From positions 186,001 to 250,000 of the forward strand of contig NZ_BMUG01000002.1 in the NCBI RefSeq assembly GCF_014650075.1: a DNA stretch of 64,000 nt, given 5' to 3'. Source of the stretch: Streptomyces microflavus. Lineage in GTDB: Bacteria; Actinomycetota; Actinomycetes; Streptomycetales; Streptomycetaceae. This document shows, piece by piece, positions 1 through 7,755 of the stretch. The notes under the pieces were generated by a model, which was given only the letters and a program-made list of their open reading frames with translations, made no database searches and was not told the origin of the DNA. Within the stretch, counting starts at the first letter, position 1, and every line of letters starts with the position of its first letter. A program made the position numbers and the translations under genes.

Positions 1-2
1 GG

Positions 3-662
3 CTACTTCACCGGCCGCAGTCCCAGCGGTCCCGCGATCTCCTGGAGCATCACGCGGCCCGCCTCCTCGGCCAGGTCGTCCTCGCCCGGGTCCTGGTCGG
101 TGTCCAGGCCGTCCAGCTCCTCCAGGGGCTGGCCGAGGCGGATGTGGGCGACCAGGGACTGGAGGGCGCGCAGGGTGGCGGAGGCGGTGGAGCCCCAGTT
201 GGAGAAGTACGAGAACTGCCACCACCACAGCGCCTCGGCCGTGCGCTCCGCCTCGTAGTGGGCGAGGCCGTGGCCGAGGTCGGTGACCAGGTCGGCGAGG
301 TCGTCGGAGATGCGGTGCGGGACCGGGGCCTTGCGGGGCTCGTACGGGTCGAAGACCTCGGAGTAGACGTCGATCGGCTCCAGCAGGGCCGCGAACCGCT
401 CGCGCAGGCCGTCCGCGTCCGGCTCGGGGCCGAGGTCCGGCTCGTACCGCTCGTCGGGGAGGACGTCCTCGTACGCGCCGAGGCGGCCGCCCGCGAGCAG
501 GAGCTGCGAGACCTGGAGGAGCAGGACCGGAACGGCCTCTTCCGGCTCGTCGACCTTGGACACCTCGGTGACCGCGACGATGAACGTCTTGATCTGGTCC
601 GCGATCTGGACGGCGAAGTCGCCCGGGTCCTGCGTGACAGTGTTCAGCGTGGCGTCAGACAT
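3..662 (-). CDS. DUF5063 domain-containing protein
   Basis: A 219-residue acidic cytoplasmic protein with no signal peptide or membrane segment. A Trp-rich stretch (WWWQFSYFSNWGS, about residues 146-158) and the family pattern identify DUF5063, whose function is unknown. It lies 92 nt downstream of recR on the same strand and could be its operon partner; this neighbourhood is conserved in Streptomyces (from memory). The stop codon falls at bases 3-5, so the gene is complete. Alternative start codons were not excluded. Confidence 0.85.
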   Translation of the reverse strand: MSDATLNTVTQDPGDFAVQIADQIKTFIVAVTEVSKVDEPEEAVPVLLLQVSQLLLAGGRLGAYEDVLPDERYEPDLGPEPDADGLRERFAALLEPIDVYSEVFDPYEPRKAPVPHRISDDLADLVTDLGHGLAHYEAERTAEALWWWQFSYFSNWGSTASATLRALQSLVAHIRLGQPLEELDGLDTDQDPGEDDLAEEAGRVMLQEIAGPLGLRPVK

Positions 663-754
663 CGAGGGGACCTCCCGTGGGCGCGGTCACAGACGGTGAA
701 GAGGACGGCAGTACGTGGAGGTGACGCCGGATCCGGAGGCGTACCGCTGCGGTG

Positions 755-1354
755 TCAGACATCCAGCAGCCGCCTCCCCTCGAACGCGCGGCCCAGCGTG
801 ACCTCGTCGGCGTACTCCAGGTCGCCGCCGACCGGCAGGCCACTGGCCAGCCGGGTCACCCTGAGGCCCATCGGCTTGACCATCCGCGCCAGGTACGTCG
901 CAGTGGCCTCGCCCTCCAGGTTGGGGTCGGTCGCCAGGATCAGCTCCGTGATGGAGCCGTCCGCGAGCCGGGCGAGCAGCTCACGGATGCGCAGGTCGTC
1001 CGGGCCGACGCCCTCGATGGGGCTGATCGCCCCGCCCAGGACGTGGTAACGGCCCCGGAACTCGCGCGTCCGCTCGATCGCCACGACGTCCTTGGGCTCC
1101 TCGACCGCGCAGATGACGCTCCGGTCGCGGCGCGGATCGCGACAGATCCCGCACTGCTCCTGCTGGGCCACATTGCCGCACACGACGCAGAACCGGACCT
1201 TGTCCTTGACCTCCAGGAGGGCATGGGCGAGGCGGCGTACGTCGGTGGGTTCGGCCTGCAGGACGTGGAAGGCGATCCGCTGCGCGCTCTTGGGACCGAC
1301 GCCGGGCAGCCTGCCCAGTTCGTCGATGAGGTCCTGAACAACGCCTTCGTACAA
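755..1354 (-). CDS. recR: Recombination mediator RecR
   Basis: 199 residues, the normal RecR length. The N-terminal helix-hairpin-helix contains [14 protein letters not shown] four-cysteine zinc motif (CVVCG...CGIC) sits near residues 57-71 and is followed by a Toprim domain with the acidic stretch AVEEPKD. RecR works with RecF and RecO to load RecA on gapped DNA. The chosen start is a TTG giving the family-typical [10 protein letters not shown]. ybaB lies 105 nt upstream on the same strand, the classic ybaB-recR pairing. Confidence 0.96.
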   Translation of the reverse strand: MYEGVVQDLIDELGRLPGVGPKSAQRIAFHVLQAEPTDVRRLAHALLEVKDKVRFCVVCGNVAQQEQCGICRDPRRDRSVICAVEEPKDVVAIERTREFRGRYHVLGGAISPIEGVGPDDLRIRELLARLADGSITELILATDPNLEGEATATYLARMVKPMGLRVTRLASGLPVGGDLEYADEVTLGRAFEGRRLLDV

Positions 1355-1459
1355 CGGAACGCCTTTCTTTGCTTCCTGCTCCGTACCGTAGTGGGTACGG
1401 GTCGGTACCAGTAGGCCCCCGGCGTCAGCTCCGGGGAGCCGGTCCGGTCATGGCCCGGA

Positions 1460-1804
1460 TCAGAACGGCAGGCCCGGAATGGAGCCGCCGCCGCCCAGGC
1501 CCTGGGCCAGCGGGCCGAGCTTCTCCTGCTGGAGCGCCTGCGCGTTCTCGTTGGCCGCCTGGACGGCCGCCACCACGAGGTCGGCGAGCGTCTCGGTGTC
1601 CTCCGGGTCCACGGCCTTGGGGTCGATCACCAGGGCCCGCAGCTCGCCGGAGCCGGTCACCGTGGCCTTCACGAGGCCACCGCCCGCCTGTCCGTCGACC
1701 TCGGCCCTCGCCAGCTCCTCCTGGGCCGTGGCGAGGTCCTGCTGCATCTTCTGGGCCTGCTGGAGCAACTGCTGCATATCGGGCTGGCCACCACCGGGAA
1801 TCAC
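1460..1804 (-). CDS. YbaB/EbfC-family nucleoid-associated protein
   Basis: 114 residues from a GTG start. An in-frame ATG lies 15 nt further upstream, but an AGGAG ribosome site sits correctly in front of the GTG, and [12 protein letters not shown] is the usual actinobacterial N-terminus. The protein has a Gln-rich helix ([14 protein letters not shown]), a short beta region and a C-terminal helix, and ends in a Gly-rich tail. Family members bind DNA as dimers. Placement just upstream of recR matches the conserved pairing. Confidence 0.93.
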   Translation of the reverse strand: MIPGGGQPDMQQLLQQAQKMQQDLATAQEELARAEVDGQAGGGLVKATVTGSGELRALVIDPKAVDPEDTETLADLVVAAVQAANENAQALQQEKLGPLAQGLGGGGSIPGLPF

Positions 1805-2113
1805 GGTCACTCCTGGCATTTCGACGACAAATGTTTCGGTAAGCCGAGCCTACGTGCTCCTCGGTCACCGCGCTCCACCCACCGGGGACCAACTCTTTCG
1901 GGTGAGATTCGGAAACCGCCGCGAGGGCTCCTATACCTGACCAGCGGCCCTGCGCAGGCGGGAATCCCGCGATTTCGACTCCGCGGCCCACCATTCGGCG
2001 GTAGGAAGGGCGTGCACATCGATACGCATGCGCGCATGCCTAGTGACGCAGAGTTACCCGCGAGGAAGCCCCAAGCGTTCGTCCCGTCCGTCAGAGTGCA
2101 GAGGAGTGCCCCG
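1805..2113. other. Divergent intergenic region, ybaB / SLATT gene
   Basis: About 309 bp between divergent genes and so expected to hold both promoters. It contains a 14-bp perfect palindrome at 2026-2039. An upstream in-frame start for the SLATT gene exists at 2012, but that extension would include a TTA codon and lacks a convincing ribosome site. Confidence 0.5.
2026..2039. promoter_or_regulatory. Perfect 14-bp palindrome upstream of the SLATT gene
   Basis: GCATGCGCGCATGC reads identically on both strands and lies 75 nt before the SLATT protein start. It could be an operator; no regulator is implied by the sequence alone. Confidence 0.4.
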
Positions 2114-3019
2114 GTGAGTCAGCCGGAGATGCAGCCCGAGGGGCCGCCCCGCAAGGAGTCCGACGCGGGTTCCGGTGAGAGCGGAGTGGAGTGTTCCGCT
2201 TCTGGCTCCCGGGCCGGGGGGAGCGGTGGAGCCGGTGCGAGCGGTGGAGCCGGGGGGAGCGGTGGGGGCCGGGGGGCCGGGAGCGGTGGCGGCGCCCGTA
2301 CCGGGGGCGCCTGGGGCGACGGGTCCGGGGCCGGCGGGCGCGATCTGACCGGGCGGCCCTTCCCGCTCGGCGACTGGGGCGAGCCCGCCGAACGGCTCGA
2401 CGAGCTGTACCGCTGGGCCGAGACCGGCGCCCTCGCCACCGCGGACTGGTATCTCAAGGACCGCGTGTGGAAGCGCCGGGGGGCCAGGGCCCTGCGGCTG
2501 GGCACCGCCGCCGGGGTCGTCGCGGGGGCCGCGCTGCCGCTGCTCGACCTGACCGGCACGTTGAGCGGGTCGGCGGGGTGGGGGTATCTGTCGCTGCTGC
2601 TGGGTGCCGCCTGCATGGCCTGCGACCGGTACTTCGGCCTCACCTCCGGCTGGATAAGGAATCTCGCCACCGCGCAGGCCGTGCAGCGGCGGCTCCAGGT
2701 GCTCCAGTTCGACTGGGCGTCGGAGTGCGTACGGGAGACGCTCGGGCCGACCGAGGGGACCGCCAGCGAGGCGGCCGAGCGGTGCCTGGGGGTGCTGCGG
2801 CGGTTCTCCGAGGACGTCACGGAGCTGGTGCGGTCGGAGACGGCGGACTGGATGGTCGAGTTCCGGGCGGGGCCCGCGCCCATGGGGACGCAGGCGCTGG
2901 TGTCGGGGAGTGCGGGGGGCCGGGTGGAGCCGGGGGTGCTGCCGGGGCGGTTCTCCATGCCGTCCGTCGCGGCTCGGCCGAACATGCCTCGGCAGCGGCC
3001 TCCGGAGGCGCCGCGGTAG
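2114..3019 (+). CDS. SLATT-domain two-TM membrane protein
   Basis: 301 residues from a GTG start preceded by AGAGGAG at good spacing. The first 75 or so residues are Gly/Ser-rich and disordered. Next comes a charged helix (ERLDELYRWAETGALATADWYL), two hydrophobic segments (around VVAGAALPLLDLTG and YLSLLLGAACMACDRYFG) and a helical C-terminal part. The arrangement matches the SLATT family (SMODS/SLOG-associating 2-TM effector), proposed by others to form pore-like effectors in nucleotide-signalled defence. No SLOG or nucleotidyltransferase gene is adjacent here, so a defence role is not supported. The neighbourhood is housekeeping. Confidence 0.75.
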   Translation: MSQPEMQPEGPPRKESDAGSGESGVECSASGSRAGGSGGAGASGGAGGSGGGRGAGSGGGARTGGAWGDGSGAGGRDLTGRPFPLGDWGEPAERLDELYRWAETGALATADWYLKDRVWKRRGARALRLGTAAGVVAGAALPLLDLTGTLSGSAGWGYLSLLLGAACMACDRYFGLTSGWIRNLATAQAVQRRLQVLQFDWASECVRETLGPTEGTASEAAERCLGVLRRFSEDVTELVRSETADWMVEFRAGPAPMGTQALVSGSAGGRVEPGVLPGRFSMPSVAARPNMPRQRPPEAPR

Positions 3020-3034
3020 GCCCCCCCAGGGGGT

Positions 3035-3060
3035 GTCCTCAAGCGCCGGACGGGCTGGGG
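3035..3060. repeat. Dispersed GC-rich intergenic repeat, copy a
   Basis: Matches the repeated core TCCTCAAGCGCCGGACGGGC, also present near 7504, 7618, 7671 and, in diverged form, 31893, 32004 and 42240. It lies between convergent genes. Confidence 0.7.
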
Positions 3061-3084
3061 ACGGGTGCGGAAGCGACTGAGTTG

Positions 3085-3798
3085 TCAGCTGAAGATGATC
3101 ATTGAGCCTTGGGCCAGGGAACGGGTTGCCGCCGCGTGGAGGCCCAGCCAGACGTGGCGTTCCCTTGCGAACGGGCTGTCTTCGTACGGGGCCTGGGTCG
3201 CCGGTTCCTCCAGGGCCGTGGGGCCCGGGGGCGGCTGGGGGGCGGCCGGGGGGTTGGCCGGGTCGATGCCGATGGACGGGGCCACGTACTCCAGCTCCCG
3301 GAGCAGGCCGTGCGCGGAGCCCAGCGGACCGCCGCCCTCCAGCAGCGCGTCGTTGGACAGCGGGTGCGGGAAGTCGACCGGGACGTACGCCCCGGCGTGG
3401 TCGTAGTGCCAGACCAGGTGCGACTGCTGCGCGGTCTGCTCGAACATCTCCAGCAGCTGCTCGTAGTCACCGCCGAGGCCCTCGACCGGGGTGACGGCCA
3501 GGCCGCTCAGCTGGAGCAGGTAGGCGCGGCGCAGGAAGTGCAGGGCGTCGTAGTCGAAGCCCGCCACCGGGGCCACGTCTCCGTTGAGGCCCGGCATGTA
3601 GGCGAAGACGGGGACGGGCGGCAGCCCCGCGTCGTTCAGCGCTCTGTCGTAGACGGCGATCTCTTCGGCGAACGGGTTGTCGGGGCTGTGGCACAGCACA
3701 TCGACGAGGGGGACCAGCCACAGGTCACAGGCCACGAAGTCTCGCTCTCCAACGGGTTGGGCGATCGTCGGAACAGCGTAATGCGAGGTGAACCCCAC
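3085..3798 (-). CDS. Conserved hypothetical protein
   Basis: About 237 residues if the GTG giving MGFTSHYAVPT is the start; the open frame runs further upstream, but that part has shadow-like Arg/Gly/Ala composition and would overlap the GntR gene. No recognised domain. Visible features are a hydrophobic first third (LWLVPLVDVLC), an aromatic- and His-rich middle (HLVWHYDHAGAYVP) and a Pro-rich linker near the end. It follows the GntR regulator by 68 nt on the same strand and may be co-transcribed. I do not recognise the function. Confidence 0.6.
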   Translation of the reverse strand: MGFTSHYAVPTIAQPVGERDFVACDLWLVPLVDVLCHSPDNPFAEEIAVYDRALNDAGLPPVPVFAYMPGLNGDVAPVAGFDYDALHFLRRAYLLQLSGLAVTPVEGLGGDYEQLLEMFEQTAQQSHLVWHYDHAGAYVPVDFPHPLSNDALLEGGGPLGSAHGLLRELEYVAPSIGIDPANPPAAPQPPPGPTALEEPATQAPYEDSPFARERHVWLGLHAAATRSLAQGSMIIFS

Positions 3799-3866
3799 GC
3801 ACAGTGCCCCGGCACGCCCCGGGCACGCACCGGCAGCCCCGGCGTCCTCCAGCAGGCCTGGGGGCC

Positions 3867-4568
3867 CTACGACTCCCGGGGCTCCTGGGACTGGCGGGCC
3901 TCCTGGGACTCCAGGTGGTCCGCCCAGGCCAGCGCGTGCGCGTAGTACGTCTGCATCACCGCGAGCACCTCGTCGCGGTCGCCGCCCGCGATGGCCTCCA
4001 CCAGCTCCTCGTGCCCGAACCACAGCACCCGCTCGTCCGGGTGCTCGCCGCGCAGCCGGTGCACGGCGAAGACCCATGCCTGGACGCGGAGTTTGGCGAG
4101 GAAGGCGGTGATGTACGGGTTGAGGACGAAGGCCCCGAGCTCCCGCCAGAAGCGGAGGTCGTACCCGATCAGTACGTCGAGGTCGCCGCCCTTCGCCGCG
4201 CGGACCGCCTCCGCGGCCCGGCGCCGGATCGGGGCGAGCGCCTCGGCCCGGACGGCGACCTGGTCGGCGGGGCTGCGGAAGATGCCCTCGACGACGAGGG
4301 AGCGGGCCTCGACCATCGCACGGTAGTCCCGGATCGTGAACTCGCGGACCTGGAAGCCGCGGTGCTGGTCCGAGGCGAGCAGCCCCTGGGCGGAGAGGTC
4401 GAAGAGCGCCTCGCGGACGGGCGTCGCGGAGACCCCGTACTGTTCCGCGATCTGCTTGACGGTGAACTCCCGGCCCGGTCGAAGCCGCCCGGCCAGCACT
4501 TCGTCGCGCAGCGCGTCGGCGATCTGCTGGCGCAGCGTACTGCGGGTCACACCTCCGCTCGGACCCAT
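3867..4568 (-). CDS. GntR-family transcriptional regulator (FCD subfamily)
   Basis: 233 residues. The N-terminal winged helix-turn-helix (about residues 9-75) contains FTVKQIAEQYGVSATPVREA. An all-helical C-terminal domain of FCD type follows, with Asp/Arg/His candidates for metal or ligand binding (YDLRFWRELGAF). Such regulators usually repress genes of carboxylic or amino acid metabolism. It lies downstream of a class III aminotransferase on the same strand, but a strong hairpin at 4663-4692 separates them, so it probably has its own promoter. Confidence 0.9.
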   Translation of the reverse strand: MGPSGGVTRSTLRQQIADALRDEVLAGRLRPGREFTVKQIAEQYGVSATPVREALFDLSAQGLLASDQHRGFQVREFTIRDYRAMVEARSLVVEGIFRSPADQVAVRAEALAPIRRRAAEAVRAAKGGDLDVLIGYDLRFWRELGAFVLNPYITAFLAKLRVQAWVFAVHRLRGEHPDERVLWFGHEELVEAIAGGDRDEVLAVMQTYYAHALAWADHLESQEARQSQEPRES

Positions 4569-4662
4569 GGGCGACCCTTCCCGTTCGTCAGCCGTGTTCG
4601 GCCGTATTCAGCCGTGGTCCGGCTTCAGCCGTCTTTCGGCTCGGGTCACCTTAAGCCAGGGG

Positions 4663-4692
4663 CCCGCCGTGCCCGATTTCGGGCACGGCGGG
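4663..4692 (-). terminator. Hairpin terminator after the class III aminotransferase
   Basis: CCCGCCGTGCCCGA and TCGGGCACGGCGGG are perfectly complementary with a 2-4 nt loop. The element lies 34 nt past the aminotransferase stop and before the GntR gene. Confidence 0.75.
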
Positions 4693-4725
4693 GGCGGTGG
4701 GATGTACATGAGGGTGGTCGGACGC

Positions 4726-6099
4726 TTACACCGTGTGCTCGTCGGCCACCGCGAGGGCGATGTCCAGCGCCGCGAGACCCTCCTTGGCCTCGGCCTCGGT
4801 GACGTTGCACGCGGGGACGGCGTGGGTGCGGTTCATGTTGATGAACGGCCACAGGCCCTGCTTCTTCGCAGCCGCCCCGAAGGCCGCCATCGGCGCGTTC
4901 GCCTCGCCCGACGCGTTGTACGGGACGAGCGGCTCGCGGGTCTCCCGGTTGCGGACCAGGTCCAGCGCCCAGAAGGCACCGAGGCCGCGCACCTCGCCGA
5001 CCGAGGGGTGGCGCTCGGCGAGTTCGCGCAGGCCGGGGCCGAGGACGGTCTCGCCGATCCGGGCCGCGTTCTCGACGACCTTCTCGTCCTCCATCACGCC
5101 GATGGTGGCGACGGCGGCCGCGCAGGCCAGCGGGTGGCCGGAGTAGGTGAGGCCGCCGGGGTAGGGGCGGGTCTCGAAGGTCGCGGCGATCTCGGCGCTG
5201 ATGGCGACGCCGCCGAGCGGTACGTAACCGGAGTTGACGCCCTTCGCGAAGGTCAGCAGGTCCGGCACGACGTCGAAGTGGTCGGCGGCGAACCAGGCGC
5301 CGGTGCGGCCGAACCCCGCCATCACCTCGTCGAGGACGAAGACGATCCCGTACCGGTCGCAGATCTCGCGGACGCCGGCGAGGTAGCCCGGCGGCGGCGT
5401 CATGATGCCGGCCGTGCCCGGAATCGTCTCCAGGATGATCGCGGCGATGGTGGACGGGCCCTCGAAGGCGAGCGTGTCCTCCAGGTGCTGGAGCGCGCGG
5501 GCGCACTCCTCGGCCTCGGTCTCGGCGTAGAACGGCGAGCGGTAGAGAAACGGCGCCCAGAACCGTACGACGCCGGCCGAGCCGTTGTCGGAGGGCCAGC
5601 GGCGGGGGTCGCCGGTCAGGTTGATCGCGGTGGAGGTGGCGCCGTGGTACGAGCGGTAGGCGGAGAGCACCTTCGTACGGCCGGTGTGCAGCCGGGCCAT
5701 GCGGATGGCGTTCTCGACGGCCTCGGCCCCGCCGTTGGTGAAGAAGATCTTGTCCAGGTCGCCGGGGGTTCGCTCGGCGATGAGGCGTGCGGCCTCGGAG
5801 CGTGCCTCGATGGCGAACGCGGGGGCGAAGGTGGCGAGTTTGCCCGCCTGCTCCTGGATCGCGGCGATCACGGTGGGGTGCTGGTAGCCGATGTTCGTGT
5901 AGACGAGTCCGCTGGTGAAGTCGAGGTAGCGGTTGCCGTCGTAGTCCCAGAAGTAGGCCCCCTCGGCGCCGGCGACGGCGAGCGGGTCGATGAGGCCCTG
6001 GGCGGACCAGGAGTGGAACACGTGCGCGCGGTCCGCGGCCTTCACGGCCGCACCGGCCGCGGGGTCGGCGTACGGGGCATGAGGGGCATGAGGGGTCAT
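4726..6099 (-). CDS. Class III PLP-dependent aminotransferase
   Basis: 457 residues from the ATG that gives MTPHAPHAPYADP; the longer open frame upstream translates the tandem GC repeats and is discarded. Family signatures are present: FTNGGAEAVENAIRMAR for PLP-phosphate binding, the SYHGATSTA segment, the Asp motif VFVLDEVMAGFGRTG and the Schiff-base lysine in LTFAKGVNSGYVPLGGV. It transfers an amino group between an omega-amino acid or aspartate-like donor and a keto acid; the exact substrate cannot be read from sequence. It is divergent from the DJ-1/MarR operon and has no close operon partner. Confidence 0.9.
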   Translation of the reverse strand: MTPHAPHAPYADPAAGAAVKAADRAHVFHSWSAQGLIDPLAVAGAEGAYFWDYDGNRYLDFTSGLVYTNIGYQHPTVIAAIQEQAGKLATFAPAFAIEARSEAARLIAERTPGDLDKIFFTNGGAEAVENAIRMARLHTGRTKVLSAYRSYHGATSTAINLTGDPRRWPSDNGSAGVVRFWAPFLYRSPFYAETEAEECARALQHLEDTLAFEGPSTIAAIILETIPGTAGIMTPPPGYLAGVREICDRYGIVFVLDEVMAGFGRTGAWFAADHFDVVPDLLTFAKGVNSGYVPLGGVAISAEIAATFETRPYPGGLTYSGHPLACAAAVATIGVMEDEKVVENAARIGETVLGPGLRELAERHPSVGEVRGLGAFWALDLVRNRETREPLVPYNASGEANAPMAAFGAAAKKQGLWPFINMNRTHAVPACNVTEAEAKEGLAALDIALAVADEHTV

Positions 6100-6180
6100 G
6101 CGGGGAGCGTAGGTGCTGGTGGCGGGCCGTCTCCATGGCCATGTTGTACGGCGTCGGGCGCGGGGGTCGGCAAGGTGTCG

Positions 6181-6280
6181 GGTCCGGGCGGGGCCGGGAG
6201 AGTCCGGGCGGGGCCGGGAGAGTCCGGGCGGGGCCGGGAGAGTCCGGGCGGGCCCGGGAGAGTCCGGGCGGGCCCGGGGT
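6181..6280. repeat. Five tandem 20-bp GC-rich repeats
   Basis: Five head-to-tail 20-bp units (AGTCCGGGCGGGGCCGGGAG). Copies 1-3 carry GGGGCC and copies 4-5 carry GGGCCC at the same place. They fill the divergent region between the aminotransferase and the DJ-1 gene and end 4 bp before the operator array. The plus strand has regularly spaced runs of three or four G. Confidence 0.95.
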
Positions 6281-6284
6281 GATT

Positions 6285-6298
6285 GACAGCACACTGTC
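6285..6298. promoter_or_regulatory. Operator palindrome 1 (GACAG-N4-CTGTC)
   Basis: A perfect inverted repeat overlapping a TTGACA -35-like hexamer (6283-6288) for the DJ-1/MarR operon. It probably binds the MarR protein encoded as the second gene. Confidence 0.75.
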
Positions 6299-6301
6299 GA
6301 C

Positions 6302-6319
6302 ATGACAGGATTCTGTCAT
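6302..6319. promoter_or_regulatory. Operator palindrome 2 (ATGACAG-N4-CTGTCAT)
   Basis: A perfect 18-bp inverted repeat whose centre lies 19 bp from that of operator 1. It covers the expected -10/start region and ends 19 bp before the DJ-1 start codon. Confidence 0.78.
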
Positions 6320-6338
6320 CTACTCGCAGGAGGTCGCC

Positions 6339-6950
6339 ATGACCAGCACCGGAGCTGTGGTTCATCTCGCCGTGTACGACACCCTCGCCGACTGGGAGAC
6401 CGGGTACACCACCGCCTTCCTCGCCCAGAACGGCTACACCGTGCGGACCGTGGGGCCCGGGCGGGAGCCGGTCACCACCATGGGCGGGATGCGCGTCCAG
6501 CCCGATCTGGCGCTGGCCGAGCTGCGGCCCGAGGAGAGCGCGCTGCTCGTTCTCCCCGGGGCCGGGCTCTGGGACGCGGGCGACGACCTGGCGCCGTTCG
6601 CCCGTGCCGCACGCGCCTTCCTGGACGCGGAGGTCCCGGTGGCGGCGATCTGCGGGGCGACGGCGGGGCTGGCCCGTGAGGGGCTCCTCGACGACCGGGC
6701 GCACACGAGCGCGGTCTCCTTCTACCTGGCGGCGACGGGGTACGGGGGTGGTGCGCGGTACGTGGACGCCGACGCGGTGACGGACGGCGGGCTGATCACG
6801 GCCGGGCCGACGGAGCCGGTGGCGTTGGCGCGGGAGGTGTTCGGGGTGCTGGGGGTGTACGGGCCGGAGAAGCTGGACGCGTGGTACCGGCTGTTCCACG
6901 ACTCGGACGCGAGTGCGTACGAGGTGCTGGAGGGGGACGAGGCGGCGTGA
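6339..6950 (+). CDS. DJ-1/PfpI family (class I amidotransferase-like) protein
   Basis: 203 residues; an AGGAGG-like ribosome site precedes the ATG. A flavodoxin-like fold is suggested by VVHLAVYDTLADWE at the N-terminus and the nucleophile elbow VAAICGATAGLA, with the reactive cysteine near residue 110. Related proteins are chaperones, glyoxalases or hydrolases; which of these applies is unknown. The stop overlaps the start of the MarR gene (GTGA), so the two are translationally coupled. Two palindromes at 6285-6319 suggest control by that MarR protein. Confidence 0.9.
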   Translation: MTSTGAVVHLAVYDTLADWETGYTTAFLAQNGYTVRTVGPGREPVTTMGGMRVQPDLALAELRPEESALLVLPGAGLWDAGDDLAPFARAARAFLDAEVPVAAICGATAGLAREGLLDDRAHTSAVSFYLAATGYGGGARYVDADAVTDGGLITAGPTEPVALAREVFGVLGVYGPEKLDAWYRLFHDSDASAYEVLEGDEAA

Positions 6951-7525
6951 CCGGGGAGGTGGGGCGCCCCTCGGAGCAGGAGTTGCTGAGCCGGACCGCG
7001 CTCACGGTGTTCCGGCTGAACGGGCAGTTCCTTTCGGTGGCCGACGAGTTGGCCGAGCCGGGTGGGCTGACGGCGGCCTGGTGGCAGGTGCTGGGGGCGG
7101 TGCTGCCGGAGCCGTTGCCGGTGGCGGGAATCGCGCGGGCGATGGGGATCACCCGGCAGAGCGTGCAGCGGATCGCGGACCTGCTGGTGGGGCGGGGGCT
7201 CGCGGAGTACGTGGAGAACCCGGCCCACCGCCGGGCGAAGCTGTTGCGGGTGACGGCCGCGGGGCGGGAGGCGGTGTCCCGGATCGACCCGCCCCACGCG
7301 GAGTTCGCCGCGCGGCTGGCGGGGGAGCTGGGGGTGGAGGGGTTCGTGGAGGTGGTGCGGGTGCTGGAGCGGTTGTCGGGGGCGGTGGAGAGGGCGACCT
7401 CCGGCCCGGCCGGAGGCCATTCCAGCCCGGCCGCGGCCGACTCCGGCGTGTCCGGGGGCCATTCCAGCCCGTCGGGGGCCGACTCCGGCGTGTCCGGGGG
7501 CCTTTCCAGCCCGTCCGGCGTTTGA
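6947..7525 (+). CDS. MarR-family transcriptional regulator
   Basis: 192 residues from a GTG overlapping the DJ-1 stop. The winged helix-turn-helix contains GIARAMGITRQSVQRIADLL followed by a wing (NPAHRRAKLLRVT). Residues from about 152 onward are not part of the MarR fold: they are a Ser/Gly/Ala tail with a 14-residue repeat encoded by 42-bp DNA repeats. The last unit contains a copy of the dispersed intergenic element, which supplies the stop codon. The likely target is its own promoter at 6285-6319. Confidence 0.9.
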   Translation: MTGEVGRPSEQELLSRTALTVFRLNGQFLSVADELAEPGGLTAAWWQVLGAVLPEPLPVAGIARAMGITRQSVQRIADLLVGRGLAEYVENPAHRRAKLLRVTAAGREAVSRIDPPHAEFAARLAGELGVEGFVEVVRVLERLSGAVERATSGPAGGHSSPAAADSGVSGGHSSPSGADSGVSGGLSSPSGV

Positions 7526-7527
7526 GG
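7417..7527 (+). repeat. 42-bp tandem repeats in the 3' end of the marR gene
   Basis: The 12-mer CCATTCCAGCCC recurs at 7417, 7459 and, with one change, 7501, an exact 42-bp period. It encodes repeats of the type HSSPxxADSGVSGG. The last partial unit runs into the dispersed CAGCCCGTCCGGCGTTTGAG element. Confidence 0.9.
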
Positions 7528-7706
7528 ACGGAACCCTCGCCCTGGTGGGGGCTCACCTGAATACTCGGCTCCCCCGGGGCACCGCTGATGTCTGCGCACC
7601 GAACCCGCGCTCCCCGGTTCCGTCCTCAAATGCCGGACGGGCTGGGGTTGCAGCCGGACCTGTCCAGTCCCCGGTTCCGTCCTCAAACGCCGGACGGGCT
7701 GGGGTT
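7504..7706. repeat. Cluster of three dispersed GC-rich elements (copies b, c, d)
   Basis: Copy b (7504-7533) is inverted relative to copies c (7618-7649) and d (7671-7706). The shared core is CCTCAAACGCCGGACGGGCT. Copies b and c/d could pair as a large hairpin between the marR stop and the kinase gene. Confidence 0.8.
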
Positions 7707-7755
7707 CGGGCGGGGCGGCGCTATTGTCGTGCGGGCCGCAGGGGAGGAAGCGCAT

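Noticed and set aside
2012-2113. N-terminal extension of the SLATT protein from 2012
   Set aside because: The extension has a TTA codon and no ribosome site, while the GTG at 2114 has AGAGGAG at good spacing.
2114-3019. SLATT gene as part of a SMODS/CBASS-type defence operon
   Set aside because: No nucleotidyltransferase, SLOG, TIR or other effector gene is adjacent; the neighbours are recR/ybaB and a GntR regulator.
3798-4077. Upstream extension of the unknown protein to 4077
   Set aside because: It would overlap the GntR gene, and the added residues are Arg/Ala/Gly shadow-like.
4336-6282. 648-codon frame on the plus strand
   Set aside because: It lies antisense to the class III aminotransferase, whose motifs are intact. 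Its composition is low-complexity and its ribosome site is absent.
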